Assembly: GCA_035578175.1 (NCBI GenBank)
Contig: JAQMRL010000014.1
Span: forward strand, 15,419,774 to 15,483,773
DNA: 64,000 nt
Direction of reading: 5' to 3'
DNA from: Catonia carolina
Lineage: Eukaryota > Arthropoda > Insecta > Hemiptera > Achilidae
Positions 33,256-44,819 of the stretch are shown in pieces. The notes below the pieces were generated by a model. The model saw nothing but the letters and a program-made list of their open reading frames with translations, was not told the origin of the DNA and ran no database searches. The stretch's first letter is position 1. Every line of letters starts with the position of its first letter. The position numbers and the translations under genes are program-made.

Positions 33256-34823
33256 ACAAAAATCTCGTGTGAACTCTCACACGACTTTCTCTTGCCAATG
33301 CAAATAATGAAAATATAACCTAGTAATAATACATTAGAAATAAGCAAAACAACTAACTTTAATAAATATAACCTTATTTTAATCATGAGTGAAAGACGCA
33401 AAATGAAAATCAACCTCAATGTGGCTTGAAAATACGGAAAATCACTTTTTCACGCTAAACTAGGCTCTGTAGAGAGAACTTCTCAAAATAAAAGTTGTAG
33501 TTATTTTAATTTCCTATAAATTTGATTAGATGCATTTTTATGGTATAATGCATCCTACGGCTAAAATCTCTAAAAAAAATCGTTTTTACACGTTTTCATG
33601 AGAAAACAAACAGAAAATTGCTAATTACCGCTAAATTAGACGTTATACAAAAATATGTTTGAAATAAAAGTTGTAGGATTTTAAATTCTCTAAAACTTTA
33701 TTACATTGTTGCGCTAAAATGCGTATTAAAGCCGCAATCTTAAAAAACCATTTTTTACGTAAAAAACACTCTCCAAGAATTTCAGCAGACATGGCGCCTA
33801 CCCTATCTTGTAGAGCATAAAACATTTAGTATATGAAGCGATTTTTTAAATAAACGTAGGAGCCGTTTTTGAGAAAATCGCAAAAAATAAAAAATTACAC
33901 GAATAAACTAATACTTCGGGTTGACCGATTTCGATGAAAATGTTTGTGTCGGGTCCTCTGCTTGTATCTAACTTACGTTTCAAATTCGTTCGATGTTCCG
34001 TTCTTTAGATATTCTATTCACACACACACACGCGCGCGCGCACACACACACACACACAGAGTTTAAAAAATTTATGTTTAATTCAATCAACAAACGAAAA
34101 ATAAGACAGAAAATGCAATATCTTTTTAATTAACGTTCTTCGTAAACACAAAACATTTTAGGCTAATTGCTGAAAATTTTATTTCAATATCCATACCTTA
34201 TAAATGGTGTTCAAAATGATTTCCTTTGTCATTTGTGCACAAATGTAAATTTTTGTAATTATTTAATTGACTGAATATTGTATTCGCAAATAAACCGCAA
34301 ATAAATTTTCTGTCTTATTTTTCGTATGTTTTGATTTAATTAAACATCATTTTTTAAACTTTGTGATTGTTTATTATTGGCTTGTTTTACATCATTCTCT
34401 TCAGAATTAAAATCTCTACAAGTTTTTCTAAATAAATGTACACATTTATTAGCCATTTAATACAGCTATTGTTCTTCAAACCTAAAAAAACGTATTTTAA
34501 TGCACAGATTTGTCCGTTTTTCATTGGATATTACAAAAACTACTGGAGATATGGTTCTGGAACTTATTTTATTCAATTTTACGGGTCGAAATACATAAGA
34601 AACCATCAAATCTACTCATAAAATTGCGTTCCTAGACCTCTAGGATGGCTTTATTTAGGCGTATGTTCTGAACCAGGGCACATCTTTCGCTAGCCGTAAC
34701 TCGCTAACGAAGCGTTTCCGGACCCATGTTTATGTAAACTTTTTTCATTATTTTGATAAGAGGAAACCACCTTCGAAGTTTGTTGTTACTCGTGAGACAC
34801 CCTGTATAAGCAAGAGAAAGTAA
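33256..34823 (+). repeat. Repeat Y, interrupted after its microsatellite
   Basis: It starts TCTCGTGTGAACTCTCACAC, has the CA/CG tract at 34020-34058, then foreign sequence (34061-34803), and ends AAGCAAGAGAAAGTAAAAAA. About 120 bp between the tract and the last 15 bp are missing. Confidence 0.85.
34061..34803 (+). mobile_element. Foldback-type element FB-3 (partial)
   Basis: The right end (CGCTAGCCGTAACTCGCTAA to GAGACACCCTGTATA) is clearly related to the end of FB-1 at 42340-42457. Positions 34061-34114 and 34306-34361 form an internal inverted repeat of about 50 bp. The left terminus is not identified. It has no coding frame. Confidence 0.6.
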
Positions 34824-35728
34824 AAAATCTGGTGTGAAACACTCACACAACTTTCTCTTGCCAATGTAAATAATTAACAATATACCAAACATTAGAAATA
34901 AATAAAAAACAAACATAATCTAATTTTAATCATGAGTGAAAGACGCAAAATGAATATCTACCTCAGTGTGGCTTTAAAATACGGATAATCACTCTTTCAC
35001 GCTAAACTAGGCTCTGTAGAGAAAAATGCTTTAAATAAAAGTTGTACATCTTTTAATTTTCTATAAATTTGATAATATACACTTTTGTCGTGAAATGCAT
35101 ACTAAGGCCTAAATCTTTAAAAAGTCAATTTTTCACACGTTTTCGTGAGAAAAAACAGAAAATCGCTAATTACCGCTAAACTAAGCGTTATACAAAAAAA
35201 TGTTTAAAATAAAAATTGTAGGATTTTAAATTCTCTACAACTTTTATTACATACATTTTTCGCTAAAATGCATATTAAAGCTGCAATCTTAAAAAAAACA
35301 AATTTTTACGTGAAAACACTCTTACCAAGAATTTCAGCAAACATGGCGCCTACCCTTTCTTGTAGAGCATAAAAAATTTAGTAAAAAAGGCGATTTTAAA
35401 AACAATCGTAGAACCAGTTTTTGAGAAAACCGCAAAAAAGTGAAAAATTACACGAATAAACTACTACTTCCGGTTGACCGATTTTGATGAAAATGTTCGT
35501 GTCGGGTCCGGTAGTGGTATGTAACTTAAGTTTCAAGTTTCAAGTTCATACGATGTTCCGTTCTTGAGATATTTTGTATACACCCACACAGACCAATCGC
35601 TAAAAACATGTTTTTTGGGTTCAAGTGGTCTGAAAATGTGTAGATCCGGTGAAATTTCGATTTCGAAAAATCGACATGAAAACAATACTTTTCTTCCTAT
35701 ATATTCATATAGGCAAGAGAAAGTAAAA
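34822..35728 (+). repeat. Repeat Y, full length, short microsatellite
   Basis: It directly follows the previous copy, sharing its A run. Both ends are intact. The CA tract is reduced to a few units (35579-35590), making it only 907 bp. Confidence 0.92.
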
Positions 35729-36125
35729 AACAAACAAAAATTCCTGAACAAACTCCATTGGCTGGGGGAGTCCCTGTACAAAAATACAATGAAAAGCAGC
35801 GATCAAATTGGTGGTAGTCAATAAAGCACAGTTCCTGATAACAAACAAAAGCGAAAAAAAAATTTATATTGTGTAGTGAGGCAAGAAATTTGGTGAAGTG
35901 GTAGCGGTTTTTTTAGAACTGATCGGCATGTATAATTGTATAAACTTTTTAATTAATTTATTTAATATTTTAAAAATTTACCGTATCAAATTTCAGGATG
36001 ATGCAGATGTTAACAAAAAGGTATGATAAATATTAATTTTTAAATTTTTATAAAAATAATCGAGACACGTAAATAATAGTGTCTGTAAAGTTTTAATTGG
36101 ATAAAAAAATAATTATAATTATAAT
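35729..36125. other. Intron sequence, no known gene
   Basis: It is AT-rich. A 24-bp segment at 35997-36020 is flanked by plus-strand splice-like signals (TTTCAG and GTATGA); see findings. Confidence 0.4.
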
Positions 36126-36470
36126 AACTGTTAAGGCATTCACTACCCGGGTTACGCGCCTTTAATCTCTGTGTCCTTTCCCCCACCTGTTTCCGTTTTC
36201 TTCCTCCCACTCTCGCTCGCATAATGGACTGTGGCTTGCGCGGGTGTGTTTGCTCTCTGCTCTTCGACTAGCGTGGCTGTCGCTAGTAATGCTTAAACGC
36301 AAGGCTTATGTTATGTTGCGAACAATTATCTATAGTAATTTGTATGTTTTGTGCGGTGTGTTTATGTTTCAATTAAGTATTCAACGTTATAACGTGTAGT
36401 GACGGCAGTTCGGCAGATGCGAGGCTACAGGCACCACGAGGTAAGCACATGTGTATATGTCATTGTTCTG
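36126..36470 (+). promoter_or_regulatory. GC-richer, CpG-containing island ending in ATG and donor
   Basis: In an otherwise AT-rich intron this segment has many CG dinucleotides, CT-rich runs and no similarity to the surrounding repeats. It ends with ATG at 36417, eight codons (MRGYRHHE) and a good donor, GAG|GTAAGC. It might be a first exon and promoter antisense to Rab3, or the leader of an unrecognised element. No downstream exon was identified. Confidence 0.3.
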
Positions 36471-36825
36471 TTATTCGAGTGTTTGCTATCTCCTTATTGT
36501 TTTCCTTGCACTAATTCACCCTTTGTCTTGTCCGCGGACAACCTTAAATGCGGACTGGTCCTCCTAATAATTCATTTGGTATTGTTACACACGGCTTAAA
36601 TCATTGCGAGGCATTACTTAACAATAACTAACAAATATTTGTTATAATTTAGGATAGTAACAGAAAGTTGACATTTTTAGTTATTGTTAGCGAGATAGCA
36701 ACTGCGGAAAATTATTACAAATGAGGTGAAATTTTTGTTTAGCGATTTCATCAAAACCTTTTATACGACTGATTGACAAGCATTATTTTATAAATTTTAT
36801 AAAACAATGTTAATTAAAACAATAT
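36471..36825. other. AT-rich intron sequence
   Basis: Nothing recognised. Confidence 0.35.
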
Positions 36826-37786
36826 GAAAGTACTGTTTTCATGACGATTTTGCGAAATCCAATTTTCACTGGATTTACACGTTTTCAGACTCCCTGAACA
36901 CAAAAAAAAAACATTTCAAATGATTAGTCTGGGTGTGTGTGAACAAAATATCTCAAGAACGGAACATCATTCGAAGTTAAAACTTGAAACTTAAGTTAGG
37001 TACTACTAGAGAACCCGACACTAACATTTTCATCAAAATCGGTCAACCGAAAGTAGTAGTTTATTCGTATCATTTTTCACTTTTTTGCGATTTTCTCAAA
37101 AATGGCTCATACGATTTTTTTAAAATCGCTCCGTTTACTACATTTTTTATGCTCTACAAGATAGGGTAGGCGCCATGTCTGCTGAAATTCTTGGAGAGGT
37201 TGTTTTCTAGTAAAAAAAATAGTTTTTTTAAGATTGCGACTTTAATATGCATTTTAGCCCAAAAATGTACTAGGGCCTACATAATAAAAGTTGTAGAAAA
37301 TTTAAAATCGTACAACTTGTATTTCAACCGTTGTTTTTTGTATAACGCTTAAATTAGCGATTTTCTGTTTTCTTCTAACGAAAACGTGTAAAAAATTCGA
37401 TTTTTTTAAAAAGATTTCAGCCTTAGTATGTCGTCAAATGCATACTAAAATACAAATGCATCTTAGTAAGTCGTAAAATGCATACATTTTACGACAAAAG
37501 TGTATATAATCAAATTTATACAAAATTAAAAGATCTACAATTTTTATTTAGAGCATTTTTCTTTACAGAGCCTAGTTTAGCGTGAAAGAGGGATTTTCCG
37601 TATTATTAAGCCAAACTGAGGTTGATTTTCATTTTGCGTCTTTCACTCATGATTAAAATTAGGTTATGTTTATTAAGGTTAGTTTTTTTGTTTATTTCTA
37701 ATGTTTTATTACTAATGTTAGGTTATATTGTTTATTATTTGCATTGGCAAGAGAAAGTTGTGTGAGTGTTTTACACCAGACTTTTT
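36826..37786 (-). repeat. Repeat Y, reverse, outer end lost
   Basis: It begins at GAAAGTACTGTTTTCATGAC, with the terminal 30 bp missing, and ends at GTTTTACACCAGACTTT. The microsatellite has shrunk to a few GT units. Confidence 0.87.
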
Positions 37787-37917
37787 TTTATAACGCTTAG
37801 TTTAACGGTAGTTAGCGATTTGCTGTTTTTTTTGTCACGAAAACGTGTAAAAACCGATTTTTTTTAAAGATTTCAGCCTTAGTATGCGTTTTACGACATA
37901 AGTGTATATAATCAATT

Positions 37918-38311
37918 TTCTGCCCATAACGGACAAGTGGAGAGTCAAATTATTTACACTCACTCTGTTCGTTGCAGGGCTAAAATAAATAGTTCTGTTT
38001 CTTATCACATGGTCAGCCCATTAAATGACTGAATCATTTAAGAACAGAAGAGGTAGAGATGTAAAAGACACTAATCAGAGTTATCTCCTCTGAAAGTAAT
38101 GAATTTCATTATACAGCCAGACCCTGTGGTGAATAAAGTGAAGGTGTCATTTGCAGAGTGGAAAATATGTGCTCTTCAGAGGGCCCGGCATGGTGGTAAG
38201 CGTACTTTTCCACTCAGTGAGGAAGGCAAGGTAAACCACCTCACTGCTCGTTTTACTTAGTAAAACCTCTACAGGTTCAAACCAGCCTTTCGGCTGATGA
38301 CCTAAACAACA
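37918..38311 (+). repeat. Retroposon Z, copy 2
   Basis: It starts CTGCCCATAACGGACAAGTG and ends CTAAACAACAAAA. ATCAATTTT flanks both sides as target duplication. It matches the reverse complement of 25539-26010. Confidence 0.82.
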
Positions 38312-38331
38312 AAAATCAATTTTATAGGAAA

Positions 38332-39118
38332 CTAGTAACCCCTGCTCGCTTCGCTTCAAAGCAGCTAATGTAGACCTCATTAAATTATTTTAAAACCTAT
38401 CTATTTACAATATTTGTGGTTTTGTTGCTATGTGGCAGCAAAATAAATTGTGTTTTTCTGCACTTCCAGCTCAAGAAAGTCTGACATAAAGTTGTCCATG
38501 AGTGAAGGAAGCACTCTTATCTCAAATCGATGCCCACCGTTTTAAATGTTTGTCTCTCCGATTTAACAGAATTGAATAGAATGCACTGGCATAGAAGAGT
38601 ACCGATGGAAAAGAAAGAGACAGTTGATATCGTATATGGCTGAAAGACAGTTTATACGTAGGTGCGGTACGCAGAATAATTGGAAATATATGACTCATTC
38701 GCTACCTGTCGATTGAAAACAAATTTATGAAATACAGTACGAAAACAAACATTTTCAAAATTTCCGAATTTTTAATGTTTTGGAATCGAATGTTATTCTT
38801 CACGTTTTTCTATGAAATATATAAGTTGAATCGTGTTTCTAGTCCAAAAAATACACCATCCAGAGGACTTAGAAAAAATAAAAGTGCTATGCACCCGATA
38901 AACTAAAACATGCGACATCGTCACAGTTTAAGTTGCTTAACTCACTTAATTAAAGTTGCTTAAAGTTGCAAAATAGCCTATATTGATCAGGAAGCTCTAA
39001 GCTATGCAACAATGAAAGATTTTTTTTAAATCAGTTCAGTAGTTTATGAGATTACCTCATACAAACAAACAAACAAACAGACGTTTCTTCTTTATTATAT
39101 TAGTATAGATAGTATAGA
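38332..39118 (+). repeat. Dispersed element W, unclassified
   Basis: It is inserted in Y between GGAAA and AAAAGATC. It begins CTAGTAACCCCTGCTCGCTT and ends with ACAAACAAACAAACAAACAG and two AGTATAGAT units. The pattern of a 'GCTCGCTTCG' head and 'TATTAGTATAGAT' tail is common in arthropod repeats, but I cannot place it in a class. No clear coding frame. Confidence 0.55.
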
Positions 39119-39355
39119 TTAAAAGATCTACAACTTTTAATTTGAGAATTTTTTTTCTACAGAGCCTAGTTTAGCGTGAAAGTAATTTTCCATATTTTCA
39201 AGCCAAACTGAGGTTGATTTTCATTTTGCGTCTTTTACCCATGATTAAAATAAGGTTAATGTTTTTTGAGGTAAGTTTTTTGTTTATTTCCAATGTTAAA
39301 CTAATTAATGTTAAATTATTACTAATAACTAATTATTATTACTATTAAGTTATTA

Positions 39356-40750
39356 TTATAAGATGCCAAATGAATGGCAGGAGGCAATAGTTGTTCCCAT
39401 ACACAATAAAAGGAGAGAAAGAGGAATGTGGCCACTTTAGAGGAATCTCTCTCCTCAGCATTCCCTATAAAGTTGTATCTAAAATAGTCCTGAATCGTAT
39501 TGAGAAATACACAAATGAAATAATCTTAGAACATCAAGCAGGTTTCATGAAAGGCAGGTCCACAACAAATCAAATATTTATCCTCAAAGAAATCGTATCA
39601 AAGTACTGGGAATTCAATAAGGAATTCTTTGCTCTATTTATTGACTTTCAAAAAGCTTACGATAGCATAAGCAGGGAGAAATTGTGTATGAAGATGGAGA
39701 AGTTTGGAATTCCAAAAAAACTCGTAAACCTGGCCAGGTCAAGCATAGCAAAAGCCTCGTGCTCGGTAAGAGTAAATGGGCAAGTCTCTGAGTCCTTTAG
39801 GATAAATTCAGGAGTAAGACAGGGCGATGGGCTCTCCCCCATTCTCTTTAATTTAGCCATAGAAGAAGCACTCAAAAAAGTAGCAAATAGGAATGAAGGC
39901 ATAAAAATTGGATCGGGAATCAACGCACTGGCATTTGCTGACGATGTGGTAATTGTCGCAGAAAAGATAGATGACTTACGTCAGTTAGCAAAAGTGTTTA
40001 TGGAGGAAGCAGGAAGAATGGGATTGAGGGTAAACAACACAAAAACGAAGTATATGCATTTCACTAGAAATCGAGTTAACAGAGACCAAGGTCCTCTCCA
40101 AGTGAATGGGCAATATTTTGAAAAAGTAGACTCTTTTAAGTACCTAGGCGTCGTCATTTCTGAACAAAATACAGAAGTGACAGAAATACAAAATAGGCTA
40201 AATCTTGCAAACAGATGTTTCCACGCATGCAACAAACTTATGTCTTCAAAATTGTAATCACGTACAACAAAAATTAAAATTTATAGAACAATTATCAGTC
40301 CAATATTGCTCTACGGAGCGGAGACATGGAAATTAGATAAAAGAGAGGAAAGAAAATTGATTGTATTTGAAAACAAGATCCTTAGAAAAATTTACGGACC
40401 TGTAAACGAGGGAGGAGAGTGGAGGAAAAGACACAACAGAGAACTTAGAGACCTTTATAGGGAGCCAGATGTGGTGTGTGAGTTCAAGTGTAGAAGAATT
40501 AGATGGGCGGGGCATGTTTTAAGAAGGAACGAGGACAGTAATCTTAACCAAGTGTTAAGAAGAACTCCTGAAGGACGACGACCGAGAGGAAGACCACGAC
40601 GTAAATGGTGGAGTCAAGTGAGGGCCGATATGGAGAGAATTGGAGCGACCGAGGAAGACGCGGGCCATCGAGAGAGGTGGAGGGGCTGTGTTGGTGCGGC
40701 TAAATATCTACTTAGATATGTGTGGCCATGGCAGTAAGTAAGTAAGTAAG
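39356..40750 (+). mobile_element. 5'-truncated RTE-like LINE
   Basis: A perfect 13-bp duplication (TATTAAGTTATTA at 39343-39355 and 40751-40763) brackets it. It begins within the RT domain and ends with TAAG repeats, like the element at 19475-22830, but the sequences are clearly different families. Confidence 0.9.
39391..40737 (+). pseudogene. RTE-like reverse transcriptase and C-terminus
   Basis: A frameshift near 39410 precedes the main frame. It then reads CGHFRGISLLSIPYK, FIDFQKAYDSISR, NSGVRQGDGLSPILFNL, the catalytic FADDVVIVA, FKYLGVVISEQ, a stop at 40255-40257, and in the same frame LLYGAETWKL, IRWAGHVLRR and RRPRGRPRRKWW, ending at 40737. The catalytic box is intact but the endonuclease is lost by 5' truncation. 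Confidence 0.87.
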
Positions 40751-40838
40751 TATTAAGTTATTACTAATTACAGGTTATATTGTTAATTATTTGCATTGGT
40801 AAGAGAAAGTCGTGTAAGTTTCTCACACCAGAATTTTT

Positions 40839-41375
40839 TTTGGATCATGTAACAGATGTGAAAATGAAATTTTATTACAATTATTATAAGTAATAATAGA
40901 GTCGAGAGAAAATAATTACAGTGAGATACGTAACATGGATAATTAACTGGAATAATTATAGATAAACTGACCGGATCGAAATTACATACCAGATTGGATT
41001 TAAATTACATGTACCGATCGTGTCGAACCAGTAGATATACCTGCATCAGATGCCAATTTCATAATATCAACATGCTCTATAAACGCAGGTCTAACACCAA
41101 GTGAAAATATCTATCAACTAAAACTAGAGTATTTTGTTATACATTTGCCGGGAGTCTGTACGAGAAGTGGTTGCCATGGTAACGCAATAATAACCCACTA
41201 ATTAAGTGGTTTTAGTCTGATAGCCAATCGCTATCTCCATCATAGCGTCATGATTCAATATTTCACTGAAATTTTTTACATTACTGTTACATTGCAGTAT
41301 ACGATATAATTCCTACTTCCTTTTGTAAACTTTACTCTGTAGCAATGGAATGTAGCCTAGTAAATCTATGTATTT
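40839..41375. other. Intron sequence without repeats
   Basis: AT-rich, with no gene or repeat recognised. Confidence 0.4.
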
Positions 41376-42889
41376 TTACTTTATCTTGCCTATATGAATA
41401 TACCGTGTGTTTCAAAATTATACGTAATCTCTTGGAATCTCATTCTATAGCTAAAAATAAGAAAAAAGTTCATATAAAAATATGCCTGAAAACGCTTAGT
41501 TAGCGAGTTACGGCTAGCGAAAAATTTCAACTAGAACTATGTACCCTCGGTGAAGTAAGGCTGTATAAAAATGTTAAAAGTAGTTACAAAGATACAAATA
41601 CAATTGTTCCTTATGTTTTTTAATCTGAATAACTGAATAAAATTGATTCCAGAGCTGTAAATGCAACACTTTCAGAGATATCTTACATAAAATACAAGGA
41701 TTGGTGCAAAGAAATAACACATTTTTGTGTTTAACGTAAGATTACTTCCATAAATGGTAAATAAAGGTGTATTTTTTCTTAAATAAATTTGTAGATAATT
41801 TAATTCTGAAAAGATTCATGTGAATTACTCAGGAAGAAAATGAATACTAGATACTGAAATTTCGCTTTATTTAAAATCAAAACAGACGATCTGATCAGTA
41901 ACAGCTTACTCCTAACCTACATATTAGTTAATATTTTATGCAGTTAAGAATGTGCGTTTTATGTGCGTCTGTTTTGATTTTAAATAAAGCGAAATTTCAA
42001 TATCTAGTATTCATTTTCTTCCTGAGTAATTCACATGAATCTTTTCAGAATTAAATTTCCTACAAATTTATTTAAGAAAAAATACACCTTTATTTACCAT
42101 TTATGGAAGTAATCTTACGTTAAACACAAAAATGTATTATTTCTTTGTACCAATCCTTGTATTTTATGTAAGATATCTCTGAAAGTATTGCATTTACAGC
42201 TCTGGAACCAATTTTATTCAGTTTTTCAGATTAAAAAACATAAGGAACAATCGTATTTGTATCTTTGTAACTACCTTTAACATTTTTATACAGCCTTACT
42301 TCACCGAGGGTACAGAGTTCTAGTTGAAATTTTTCGCTAGCCGTAACCCGCTAACTAAGCGTTTTCAGGCATATGTTTATATGAACTTTTTTTCTTATTT
42401 TTAGCTATAGAATGAGATCCCCAAAGAGATTGCCGTATAGTTTTGAAACACTCTGTATAGGAAAGAAATATTGTTTTCATCTCGATTTTTCGAAATCGAG
42501 TTTTCACCCGATCTACACGTTTTCAGACCTCCTAAACCCAAAAAACATGTTTTTAGTGATTGTTCTGAGTAAGTGTGTGTGTGTTTGTGTGTGTGTGTGC
42601 GCGCGCGCGCGTGTGTGTGCGAACGAAATATCTGAAGAACACCATACAATTGAAACTTGAAACTTAAGTTAGGTACTTAAGTTAGGACCCGACATAAACA
42701 TGTTGTTTTCAACAAAATCGGTCAACCGGAAGAAGTAGTTTATTCGTGTCATTTTTCACTTTTTTGCGATTTTTTTTTAAACGGCTCCTACATTTTTTTT
42801 AAATCACGTCATTTACGACATTTTTTATTCTCTACAATTTTTGTCTGCTAAAATTCTTGGAGAGGCTGTACTCTCATAGAAAAAATATT
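41376..42889 (-). repeat. Repeat Y, reverse 3' half, split by foldback FB-1
   Basis: CTTGCCTATATGAATA at 41385-41400 continues with TAGGAAAGAAATATTGTTT at 42458. The tract at 42575-42618 is GT then GC then GT. It ends near TCTCATAGAAAAAATA. Confidence 0.87.
41403..42455. mobile_element. Long foldback element FB-1
   Basis: Almost the whole element is an inverted repeat: 41403-41891 pairs with 41970-42455, leaving a loop of about 80 bp. It is flanked by TA (41401-41402 and 42456-42457), with ends CCGTGTGTTTCAAAATTATA and CAGAGTGTTTCAAAACTATA. No coding frame. It fits a large hairpin MITE of the Tc1/mariner type. Confidence 0.92.
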
Positions 42890-43029
42890 TTTTACTTTCT
42901 CTTGCTGTATATGAATATAAAGCAAGGAAAGTATTGTTTTCACAACAATTTTTCTAAATCGAGTTTTCACCGACTATTTTTCACATTTTCAGACCCTTAA
43001 ACCCAATAAAAATGTTTCAGGGATTGGTC

Positions 43030-43060
<31 letters not shown>

Positions 43061-43452
43061 AAACAAAACCTCAAGAACGGAACATCGTACGAAGTTGAAA
43101 CTTGAAACTTCAGTTAAGTACCACTAGAGGTCCTGACACGAACATTTTCATCAAAATCGGTCAAGGGGAAGTAGTAGTTTATTCGTGTTATTTTTCACTT
43201 TTTACGATTTTTTCAAAAACGGCTTATGCGATTTTTTTTAAAAAATCGCCTCATTTGCTATATTTTTTTATGCTCTACAAGATAGCGTAGGCGCCATGTC
43301 TGCTGAAATTCTTAGGGAGACCGTTCTCTCGTAGAAAGTAAATATTTTTTTTAGATTTCAGCCTTAATATGCATTTTTGGGCGAAAACGTTCATAATAAA
43401 AGTTGTAGATAATTTTAAAATCTACAACTTTTAATTCAAATACTTTTTTGTA

Positions 43453-44819
43453 CGTGCGTTCGGAAAGTCGCTGTGCACTGGAATTGTGACTATGGATTTA
43501 TGAAAATATGTATAAAGAAATGACTAAGCATTTTGGAAAAAAATTTATTCAATACCTTAATTACATTGTTAAACCGTGATTACATTGTTTATAGAAGGTG
43601 TTCGAAATGACCTCCATTGGCATCAATACAGCATTGCACTCGTTTCATTTTGTTTGCAAACACCTTTCGCAACTGAAGAACAGTGATTCCTTGAATGTAT
43701 GCCGTTATTGCGGCTTTAAGTTCGTCAATCGTGTGTGGTCTGTTCCGATACACAGTTTGTTTCGCCGCACCCCATAAAAAGAAATCGGGGGAGTCAGATC
43801 AGGAGATCTTGCAGGCCACAAATTCTTTGAAATTATTCGTTCACCAAACACGTTGCGCAGGAAAGCCATTGAGATGTTAGATGTATGTGCTGTTGCCCCG
43901 TCTTGTTGGAACCAACCATTATTCATTTCCACTTGTGTTATTTGATGCGTAAAGTTCTCTAAAATATCAGAACAATAACGTTCACTATTGATTGTGTTTG
44001 CAAAAAAAATTGGTCCAACAATACGTGCTCTACTCACAGCAACCCAGACTCCAATTTTTGCTTCGTGTAAGGACTGTTCATGTAAAGCGCAAGGGTTAGT
44101 TGTCGACCATACTCGAGTATTTTGTGAACTTATATACCCTCCCAAGTGAAACCACGCTTCATCTGTATAAAACGTTACGTCAAGGATGTCTTCGGAATTT
44201 TGGTTGATGAAACGTTGAAACCAATGACAATAATTTAGTCTCTTGTCATTATCTGAAGGTTTCAGCTCTTGAACACACCTCACTTTGTATGGGAATAGTT
44301 TAAGTTCTTGTCTGACAGCTTTATGTGCGGTAGCAAGTGCGATATTATGCTGTTGTGCTAACTTACGCATTGATTTTTTTGGACTTTGTGCCATAGAATC
44401 AGAAATATCCAGCAGCTTTTGTTCGTCTAGCTTAGGGGGCCTACCACTACGTTCAGCGTCCTCAACAGAGCCAGTTGCCCGAAATTTTTCTATCAGTGTT
44501 CGTACTGCATTACGGTGAGGAATAATTGAATCTGGAAACTTTTCAGAAAATTTGCGCTTCACTAAATCACTGTACTTGTCACCTTCGCGAAATACGTATT
44601 CAACGAGGAAAATGCGCTCCTCTACTGAAAGAACCATCGCGTCCAACAACAAAAAACGTGCAACAGAACTGCAATAAATGAAACATATACAACTTCAACT
44701 CAATGACTGACAGGCCTCGACGTGTTCGGCAACAATTGAACAGCACAGAGCTACCAACCTAGCCATGAAATTATTCCCTGTCATGTCACTTGGTGCACAG
44801 CGACTTTCAGAACGCATGG
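43453..44819 (-). mobile_element. Tc1/mariner-superfamily transposon C
   Basis: Inverted ends CGTGCGTTCGGAAAGTCGCT and CCATGCGTTCTGAAAGTCGC, flanked by TA (43451-43452 and 44820-44821); other Y copies provide the empty site. It is 1367 bp, near full length, and carries one transposase frame with a single frameshift. Confidence 0.93.
43589..44652 (-). pseudogene. Transposon C transposase, one-base frameshift
   Basis: From ATG at 44650-44652 the frame has an N-terminal HTH pair (EERIFLVEYVFREGDKYSDL, GSVEDAERSGRPPKL, SMRKLAQQHNIALATAHKAV), the first catalytic D in VTFYTDEAWFHLGG, the second in WFQQDGATAHTS and then WPARSPDLTPP. A one-base deletion about 43790 shifts the frame at the third catalytic residue. 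In the other frame the protein continues as DFFLWGA-like sequence to the stop at 43589-43591. About 38 residues separate the second and third acidic positions, unlike the 34 of typical mariner. The original protein was about 354 residues. Confidence 0.87.

Larger units (their letters stand above)
37787..40838 (-). repeat. Repeat Y, reverse, carrying Z, W and an RTE-like LINE
   Basis: Pieces 37787-37917, 38312-38331, 39119-39355 and 40751-40838 join into one Y 5' half in reverse, ending CTCACACCAGAATTTTTTT. Three separate insertions interrupt it. Confidence 0.85.
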
